From NCBI GenBank assembly GCA_946481405.1, contig CAMLNY010000055.1, positions 1 to 7,032 of the forward strand: 7,032 nt of DNA. Reading direction: 5' to 3'. A program made the position numbers and the translations under genes. Source of the stretch: an uncultured Brevundimonas sp. (GTDB taxonomy: Bacteria > Pseudomonadota > Alphaproteobacteria > Caulobacterales > Caulobacteraceae). Positions 1 through 4,806 of the stretch are shown here, in pieces; within the stretch, counting starts at the first letter, position 1; each line of letters begins with the position of its first letter. The notes beneath the pieces are model-generated. The model did no database searches, had not been told where the DNA came from, and was given only the letters and a program-made list of their open reading frames with translations.

Positions 1-207
1 GCAATGCGGGCGGAGCGCTCCACCGCTTCCGGATCCCAGCTGGACGCCTCGGCCTCCTACAATCTGACCGATCAGGTCACGATCTCGGCCGACGCCTTCA
101 ACCTGACGGATGCGACCCGGTCGGAATACCAGTCCGACCCCATGCTGCCGCGGCGCATCGACTATGACGGGCGGACCTATCAACTCACCCTGCGCGCCAC
201 CTTCTAG
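1..207 (+). CDS. TonB-dependent outer-membrane receptor, C-terminal fragment
   Basis: The reading frame is open from the first base and ends at TAG 205-207, so only the last 68 residues are present and the start lies outside the window. The fragment shows alternating polar/hydrophobic beta-strands (QLDASASYNL, TISADAFNLTD), the 'FNLTDATRSEY' type of strand turn seen near the end of TonB-dependent receptors, and a final strand ending in phenylalanine (YQLTLRATF), the usual C-terminal signal for outer-membrane barrel insertion. Such receptors import oligosaccharides or metal chelates using TonB energy. Given the neighbours, uptake of a uronate-containing oligosaccharide is a reasonable inference, but this fragment carries no plug domain or substrate determinant. 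A strong terminator follows 26 bases after the stop, so it is the last gene of its transcript. Confidence 0.85.
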   Translation, partial: AMRAERSTASGSQLDASASYNLTDQVTISADAFNLTDATRSEYQSDPMLPRRIDYDGRTYQLTLRATF

Positions 208-233
208 AGACGAACTCCCCCGAGACTGGGCCT

Positions 234-264
234 GGAGGGCGACCCCGGTCGTCCTCCGCTTTTT
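234..264 (+). terminator. Rho-independent terminator after the TonB receptor
   Basis: The left arm GGAGGGCGACC (234-244) pairs with the right arm GGTCGTCCTCC (247-257). All pairs are Watson-Crick except one internal G-U. With the innermost pair open, the stem is 10 bp with a 4-base loop. It is followed after two bases by five T residues (260-264). This is the textbook plus-strand intrinsic terminator form. It lies between the receptor stop and the manD start, so it should separate manD from receptor transcription, or limit readthrough into it. There is no matching A-tract on the left side, so it should not work on the minus strand. Confidence 0.87.
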
Positions 265-360
265 CCGGGCTTAGGGAACACAGGCTGGACGATGAATTAT
301 GTAGCGCCGGGCGGCGGACCGACCGGGACCAGGATCGGGACTTTCGACCAGACGCCGCGT
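265..360 (+). other. manD upstream region / leader
   Basis: This stretch lies between the terminator and the probable manD GTG start. If the terminator works, the manD promoter should be here. No convincing promoter is visible. The best sigma70-like pair I could find is GGAACA (275-280) and TATGTA (298-303) with a 17-bp spacer, only 3 of 6 matches each. It also contains an in-frame ATG at 292, preceded by a weak AGG (282-284). The 23 codons from 292 to 360 use more A/T third positions (AAT, TAT, GTA, GGA, ACT, CGT) than the gene body, which favours noncoding leader over true N-terminus. No clear operator palindrome was found. Confidence 0.4.
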
Positions 361-1572
361 GTGGAGCCGATCGCCCGCGTTCAGGTCATCGTCACCTGCC
401 CGGGGCGGAACTTCGTCACCCTGAAGATCACGACCGAAAGCGGCGTCACCGGTCTGGGCGACGCGACCCTCAACGGTCGTGAACTCGCGGTCGTCGCCTA
501 TCTGGAGGAGCATGTCGCGCCCCTGCTGATCGGCCGCGACGCCCACCGGATCGAGGACGTCTGGAACAGCCTGCACAAGGGCGCCTACTGGCGCGGCGGG
601 CCGGTCGACATGACCGCCGTCGCCGCCGTCGACGTAGCCCTCTGGGACATCAAGGCCAAGCTGGCCGGCATGCCGCTCTACCAGCTTCTGGGCGGCGCCA
701 GCCGGACCGGCGTCACCGTCTACGGCCACGCCAACGGCGAGACCATCGAGGAAACCCTGGCCGAGGCGAAGAAATACGTCGCCATGGGCTACAAGGCCGT
801 GCGGCTCCAGACCGGCGTGCCCGGCATGGCCAGCACCTACGGCGTCTCACGTGACAAGATGTTCTATGAGCCCGCCGACGCCGGCCTGCCGAGCGAAAAC
901 GTCTGGTCCACCTCCCGGTACCTCAACCATGTGCCGAAGCTGTTCGCCGCGGCGCGCGAGGCGCTGGGATGGGACATCGAGCTGCTGCACGACGTGCACC
1001 ATCGTCTGACCCCCATCCAGGCCGGACGGCTGGGCAAGGCGCTGGAGCCGTACAACCTGTTCTGGCTTGAGGACGCCGTCCCCGCCGACAATCAGACGGC
1101 CTTCCGTACGGTCCGCCAGCACACGACGACGCCGCTGGCGGTGGGCGAGGTCTTCTCCTCCATCTGGTCTTGCAAGACGCTGATCGAGGAGGGGCTGATC
1201 GACTATATCCGCGCCACCGTGGTCCATGCGGGCGGCATCAGCCATCTGCGCAAGATCGCGGCCCTGGCCGAGATCCACCATGTGAAGACGGGCTGCCACG
1301 GGGCCACCGACCTGTCGCCGGTGACCATGGCGGCGGCCCTGCACTTCGGTCTGTCGGTCCAGAACTTCGGCCTGCAGGAGTACATGCGCCACACGGCCGA
1401 GACCGACGCCGTCTTCTCCCATGCCTACCGTTTCGCCGAGGGCATGATGCACCCGGGCGAGGCGCCCGGTCTGGGCGTGGAGCTGGACGAGGATCTTGCC
1501 GCGACCTTCCCCTATCGGCGGGCCTATCTGCCCGTGAACCGGCTCGAGGACGGAACCGCCTTCTACTGGTGA
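361..1572 (+). CDS. manD: D-mannonate dehydratase (enolase superfamily, ManD)
   Basis: A cytoplasmic Mg-dependent enzyme that dehydrates D-mannonate to 2-keto-3-deoxy-D-gluconate. From GTG 361 it has 403 residues, the usual family length, and its start aligns with the family N-terminus just before [10 protein letters not shown]. Numbered from GTG 361, the metal ligands are D211 (LLHDVHH), E237 (FWLEDA) and E263 (AVGEVF). Other active-site residues are R148, Y160, H213, R284, H313 and E340. All keep a constant offset of one from the Novosphingobium ManD numbering I recall (D210, E236, E262, R147, Y159, H212, R283, H312, E339). The residue two after H313 is alanine (A315, HGATD), as in D-mannonate-specific enzymes, rather than the proline of low-activity RspA-like members. 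The ORF extends upstream to ATG 292 (426 aa), which has a slightly better but weak ribosome site, while homology and codon use favour 361. It follows a terminator and converges on the esterase gene with a 7-bp gap. Confidence 0.93.
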   Translation: MEPIARVQVIVTCPGRNFVTLKITTESGVTGLGDATLNGRELAVVAYLEEHVAPLLIGRDAHRIEDVWNSLHKGAYWRGGPVDMTAVAAVDVALWDIKAKLAGMPLYQLLGGASRTGVTVYGHANGETIEETLAEAKKYVAMGYKAVRLQTGVPGMASTYGVSRDKMFYEPADAGLPSENVWSTSRYLNHVPKLFAAAREALGWDIELLHDVHHRLTPIQAGRLGKALEPYNLFWLEDAVPADNQTAFRTVRQHTTTPLAVGEVFSSIWSCKTLIEEGLIDYIRATVVHAGGISHLRKIAALAEIHHVKTGCHGATDLSPVTMAAALHFGLSVQNFGLQEYMRHTAETDAVFSHAYRFAEGMMHPGEAPGLGVELDEDLAATFPYRRAYLPVNRLEDGTAFYW

Positions 1573-1579
1573 GGCCGAC

Positions 1580-2755
1580 TCAGCCGCCGCAGGCTGTTCC
1601 CGCCGTGATGGCTCCCAGATCCACCGCCCCGGCCATGGCGGCGTAGCCCGCGTCATTGGGGTGCGGACGGTCGTTGCCGACCTGGTCGGCGCGGATGGCG
1701 TCCGGCTGCGCGGGATCCAGCGTCGCCCGGTCGAAGTCGGCGACGGCGTCGAACTCCCCGCTGTCGCGAACGAAGGCGTTGATCGTCTGGCGCGCCGATT
1801 CCGAACGCTCGTCGAACCGCTCCGACCCGCCGAAGGCCGTCAGGGTGCCGCCGATCACCTTGATGCCGCGCAGATGCAATCGGGCGATGATCTGGCGATA
1901 GCCGGCGATGACCTCCTCGGGGTCGCGACCGACGTTGGCGGGATTGCCGTCGTGGCGGATGTCGTTGATGCCCTCGATCAGGATGACGTGGGTCACCCCC
2001 GGATGGGACAGCACATCCCGGTCCAGCCGCGCGCGGACGTTGGCGCTGCGTCCGTCGCGCACGACCTGATTGCCGCTGATCCCCGCATTGACGACGACGA
2101 AGGCGCCGGGACAGGCCGCCTCCAGACGACGGTTCAGCACCGACGGCCAGTCGGCCTCGGCGCCGAGGGTCGAGGACGCCCCCTCGGTGATGGAGTCGCC
2201 CAACGCCACCACCACGGCCGGCGGTTCGTCTGTCAGGGCGTAGACGGCCGAAACGAAGCTCTGGCGCCGTTCCAGGGGCGCCTCCGCCGACACCGGCGCA
2301 TCGCCCGCGCCCAGTCGCACGGCCGTCCGCCGCACCACCCCGCGCGTCGGCCCCGGCGCATGCAGACTGACGGTCAGCAGGTCGCCGCGTTCCAGCGCGA
2401 TCGGCAGCGGATCGCTGACCAGCGCCACCCCGACCGGCAGGGTGATCGCGTTCAGCCCGCTGAAGGTCACCGGCAGGATCCGCCCGTCCGGCCCGGCGGC
2501 GGTCAGATGATCGAGAACCAGCGGCTCCAGACCCACTTCATTGCTGACCCGGATTCGCACGGCCTCGGCCGCGACGCCGATGCGCAGATCCTGACGGATG
2601 GTCTGGTCCAGATAGCCGAGCGGGGCCTCGGGCGGACCGTCGAACCGGGCTGGAGCCGCCGCCGCCGTCCACGCCGGTCGCCACTCCTGGGCGAGGGCGG
2701 GCGAGCCCGCCGCCATCGCCAGAAACGCAAGAGCGACCCGCCCGGCGCGCCTCAC
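1580..2755 (-). CDS. Secreted SGNH/GDSL-family esterase (XynE-like), probable carbohydrate acetylesterase
   Basis: A 391-residue protein starting at GTG 2755. It has an N-terminal signal peptide (basic RRAGR, hydrophobic ALAFLAMAAG, likely cleavage after SPALA at about residue 22), so it should be periplasmic or exported. Residues about 28-170 form a beta-rich N-terminal domain of the type seen in XynE-like SGNH hydrolases. The catalytic domain follows, with block I GDSIT (S188 nucleophile), block II NAGISGNQ (G225, N229), block III GINDI (N264) and block V DRPHPND (D362, H365). The catalytic set S/G/N/H is therefore complete. Family members remove acetyl or other acyl groups from polysaccharides. 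As last gene of an alginate operon, O-acetyl removal from mannuronate residues is the inferred role, unproven. The GTG overlaps the TGA of the reductase gene by 4 nt (GTGA). An open frame extends upstream to 2953, but that part is a shadow of the reductase gene, and the signal peptide fixes the start. Confidence 0.88.
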   Translation of the reverse strand: MRRAGRVALAFLAMAAGSPALAQEWRPAWTAAAAPARFDGPPEAPLGYLDQTIRQDLRIGVAAEAVRIRVSNEVGLEPLVLDHLTAAGPDGRILPVTFSGLNAITLPVGVALVSDPLPIALERGDLLTVSLHAPGPTRGVVRRTAVRLGAGDAPVSAEAPLERRQSFVSAVYALTDEPPAVVVALGDSITEGASSTLGAEADWPSVLNRRLEAACPGAFVVVNAGISGNQVVRDGRSANVRARLDRDVLSHPGVTHVILIEGINDIRHDGNPANVGRDPEEVIAGYRQIIARLHLRGIKVIGGTLTAFGGSERFDERSESARQTINAFVRDSGEFDAVADFDRATLDPAQPDAIRADQVGNDRPHPNDAGYAAMAGAVDLGAITAGTACGG

Positions 2756-3504
2756 GAGAAATACATCCCGCCGTTGATGTCCAGGTTCGCCCCCGTGACG
2801 AAGGCGGCGTCGTCCGAGGCCAGATACAGCACCGTCTCGGCCACCTCGCTGGCCCTCCCCTGACGGCGCAGCGGCGTCGAGCCGGCCACGGCGGTGCGCA
2901 CTTCGGGCCTGGTGAAGGTGTCGTGGAAGCTGGTGGCGATCATGCCGGGGCACAGGCTGTTCACCCGGATGCCCTGCGGCCCCAGTTCCTTGGCCATCGA
3001 CCGGGTGAAGGTCATCAGGGCTCCCTTGGACGTCGCATAGATGGAGGCGCCCGGCCCGCCGCCGTCCCGCCCCGCCTGGGACGAGAAGTTCACGATGGCC
3101 GACCCCGCCGGCATGCGCGGAACCACGGCCCGCGTCACCAGATAGGCGGACTTGAGGTTCAGGGTCATGACCTTGTCGAAGAAGGCTTCGTCGATGTCCG
3201 CCAGCGGCCGGCGCTCAACCATGCCCCCGGCCAGATTGACGAGGATGTCGATCCGCTCGCCATAGGCCGCCTCGGTCGCCGCGATCAGGGCGTCGACCCC
3301 GGCCTGGGTCGTCACGTCGGCGCGGCAGACGATCGCCTCCCCGCCCGCGGCGCGAACGGCCTCCAGCGTCTCGGCCGCGCTGGCCTCGTCGTTGGCGTAG
3401 TTGATGACGACCTTCGCGCCTTCGCGGGCGAGCACGCGGGAGACGTCGCGGCCGATGTCGCGGCCGCCGCCGGTGACGATGGCGACCTTGTTCTGGAGGC
3501 GCAT
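2752..3504 (-). CDS. SDR-family oxidoreductase, probable DEH reductase (DEH to KDG)
   Basis: A 250-residue classical short-chain dehydrogenase. It shows the cofactor loop TGGGRDIG (11-18), the NAG-equivalent NLAGG (90-94), the structural N116 (TLNLKS), a catalytic serine in SSQAG (S142 best placed), and Y156-x3-K160 (YATSK). The C-terminal LDINGGMYFS is typical of the family. R15 in the glycine loop and the lack of an acidic residue after the second strand (VVINYAND) suggest NADPH preference, which is inference. The GRDIG loop and the QAGRDGGGPG stretch (143-152) match what I recall of reductases in alginate operons of Bacteroidetes and proteobacteria. There they reduce 4-deoxy-L-erythro-5-hexoseulose uronate to 2-keto-3-deoxy-D-gluconate in the cytoplasm. 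The start ATG shares one base with the transporter stop (TAATG), and an AAGGA lies 6 nt upstream. A general FabG-like role is the alternative, made less likely by its place between a uronate transporter and PL17. Confidence 0.87.
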   Translation of the reverse strand: MRLQNKVAIVTGGGRDIGRDVSRVLAREGAKVVINYANDEASAAETLEAVRAAGGEAIVCRADVTTQAGVDALIAATEAAYGERIDILVNLAGGMVERRPLADIDEAFFDKVMTLNLKSAYLVTRAVVPRMPAGSAIVNFSSQAGRDGGGPGASIYATSKGALMTFTRSMAKELGPQGIRVNSLCPGMIATSFHDTFTRPEVRTAVAGSTPLRRQGRASEVAETVLYLASDDAAFVTGANLDINGGMYFS

Positions 3505-4796
3505 TAGAATTCCTTCGGGGAGATAGAGGCGTTCGGCCGGACCGGTTCGATGCGACCGGTGACGAACCACAGGGAGAGAAGCGAAAGCGGGACGAGCGCC
3601 GCGACCAGAATGAAGATCGGGCCGTAGGAGACCTCGGTCATCACGGGCACCAGCCAGGTGGTGATCAGGGTGCCGGCCACCGCCGCCATGCCGCCGATCC
3701 CGGCCAGAGAGCCGACCGAACGGCCGTCGAACAGGTCGCCGGGAATAGTCTGGATGTTGCCGATGGCGACCTGGAAGCCGAACAGGACCCCGGCGATGAC
3801 CAGAACGGCCGCCGTCGGATCGGTCATCATCGGCGCGGCGATCAGACAGGGGGCCATGACGGCCCCGCCCAGGGTCACGGTGATCTTGCGCGCCATCCCG
3901 GGCGAGCGGCCCGACTTGATCAACTGCCCCGACAGCCACCCGCCGAACAGGCTGCCGATCATGGCGCCGACATAAGGCACCCAGGCGAAGATGCCGATCT
4001 GCTTGATGTCGAAGTCGAAGGTCTCGGCCAGATAGATCGGCAGCCAGGACACGAACAGCCACCAGATCGGATCGATGAAGAACCGGCACAGGATGACGCC
4101 CCAGCTCTGATGGTGCGACAGCAGCTGCCCCATGGTCGGGACGTAGACGGGCGCCAGCAGCGCGTCCTCCGTCTTTGTCTCCGGCCGATCCATGATCAAG
4201 GCGCGCTCGGCGGCGCTGACCCACGGGTGGCTGTCCGGCCCGGCGCGATAGATGACCAGCCACGGCAAGAGCCAGATGAAGCCCAGCACCCCGACCAGCA
4301 GGAAGGTCCCCTTCCAGCCGAGGTAAAGGAACAGCAGCGCGATCAGCGGAGCCGATACGATAGCCCCGACCGAGGCTCCGGCGTTGAACAGCCCCTGTGC
4401 GAAGGCCCGCTCCCTGGGCGGAAACCACTCGGCGTTGGCCTTCACCGCCCCGGGCCATGCCCCCGCCTCCGACACGCCCAGCAGGGCGCGGAAGAGGCTG
4501 AAGGAGGTGATGGAGTTGGCCACCGCGTGCAGGGCGATCGAGATCGACCAAACCCCGATCGACAGGGCGAACCCGAGCCTGACGCCGATGGCGTCGAACA
4601 GCTTGCCGAAGCCGAACTGACCCAGGGCGTAGAACAGCATGAACACGGTGACCAGGAGGGCGTAGTCCTCCTTGGTCGCGCCGATTTCGGGCGCGATCTC
4701 GGGCCACATCACCGCCAGCGCATTGCGGTCGATGTAGTTGATCACCGTGGCGATCCCGATCAGGCCGATGATGACCCATCTCATGTTGGACTTCAT
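3504..4796 (-). CDS. MFS hexuronate/DEH transporter (anion:cation symporter family, ExuT/DgoT-like)
   Basis: A 430-residue inner-membrane carrier with about 12 predicted helices (roughly 7-29, 46-64, 74-94, 98-116, 137-157, 162-183, then 232-256, 266-290, 303-322, 328-346, 362-384, 391-413) and a central cytoplasmic loop at about 184-230. The N-terminal NYIDRNALAV and helix-4 FRALLGVSEAGAWPG are signatures of the family that includes ExuT, DgoT and vertebrate SLC17. D23, R24, R103 and E110 have the same spacing as the coupling and substrate residues D46, R47, R126 and E133 that I recall for E. coli DgoT, so proton-driven uptake of an organic anion is expected. Between PL17 and the reductase, the likely cargo is DEH or unsaturated monouronate, though hexuronate or mannonate cannot be excluded. 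It begins 10 nt after the PL17 stop with GGAGG 5 nt before ATG. ATG at 4784 is a less likely alternative start. Confidence 0.9.
   Translation of the reverse strand: MKSNMRWVIIGLIGIATVINYIDRNALAVMWPEIAPEIGATKEDYALLVTVFMLFYALGQFGFGKLFDAIGVRLGFALSIGVWSISIALHAVANSITSFSLFRALLGVSEAGAWPGAVKANAEWFPPRERAFAQGLFNAGASVGAIVSAPLIALLFLYLGWKGTFLLVGVLGFIWLLPWLVIYRAGPDSHPWVSAAERALIMDRPETKTEDALLAPVYVPTMGQLLSHHQSWGVILCRFFIDPIWWLFVSWLPIYLAETFDFDIKQIGIFAWVPYVGAMIGSLFGGWLSGQLIKSGRSPGMARKITVTLGGAVMAPCLIAAPMMTDPTAAVLVIAGVLFGFQVAIGNIQTIPGDLFDGRSVGSLAGIGGMAAVAGTLITTWLVPVMTEVSYGPIFILVAALVPLSLLSLWFVTGRIEPVRPNASISPKEF
3511..3515 (-). promoter_or_regulatory. Ribosome binding site of the reductase gene
   Basis: On the minus strand AAGGA is followed by 6 nt and then ATG (3504-3502). 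It lies inside the last codons of the transporter gene. It supports the start chosen over the much longer open frame that runs upstream through the transporter gene. Confidence 0.7.
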
Positions 4797-4801
4797 CCTC
4801 G

Positions 4802-4806
4802 CCTCC
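4802..4806 (-). promoter_or_regulatory. Ribosome binding site of the MFS transporter gene
   Basis: On the minus strand GGAGG begins immediately after the PL17 TGA stop and lies 5 nt before the transporter ATG at 4796. It fills most of the 10-nt gap between the two genes, which leaves no room for a promoter and implies co-transcription and probable re-initiation by terminating ribosomes. Confidence 0.8.

Noticed and set aside
275..303. A possible sigma70-like promoter (GGAACA, 17 bp, TATGTA) for manD
   Set aside because: Only three of six matches in each box. Such matches are expected by chance, so it is noted in the leader entry but not called as a promoter.
1581..1596. A small inverted repeat CAGCC-(6 nt)-GGCTG between the convergent genes, a possible terminator
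   Set aside because: The stem is only 5 bp, it lies in the esterase coding end, and only TT follows it, so it does not meet the standard for an intrinsic terminator.
847..1656. A 269-codon minus-strand open frame antisense to manD
   Set aside because: The plus-strand frame carries all ManD active-site residues; the antisense product is an R/G/Q-rich shadow that also runs into the esterase 3' end.
1661..2863. A 400-codon plus-strand open frame opposite the esterase gene
   Set aside because: Its composition (R/D/G/Q/H-rich, no hydrophobic core pattern) is typical of antisense shadows in GC-rich genes. The opposite strand has a complete SGNH enzyme.
2756..2953. An in-frame 66-codon extension upstream of the esterase start
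   Set aside because: It overlaps the reductase coding sequence in another frame, is low-complexity R/G/H-rich, and would bury the signal peptide inside the protein.
2752..4779. A 675-codon open frame on the minus strand, looking like a fusion of a long N-terminal region to the reductase
   Set aside because: Only the last 250 codons (from 3504) encode the SDR. The first part is an arginine/glycine-rich out-of-frame reading of the MFS gene with no domain, and the ATG at 3504 has its own AAGGA site.
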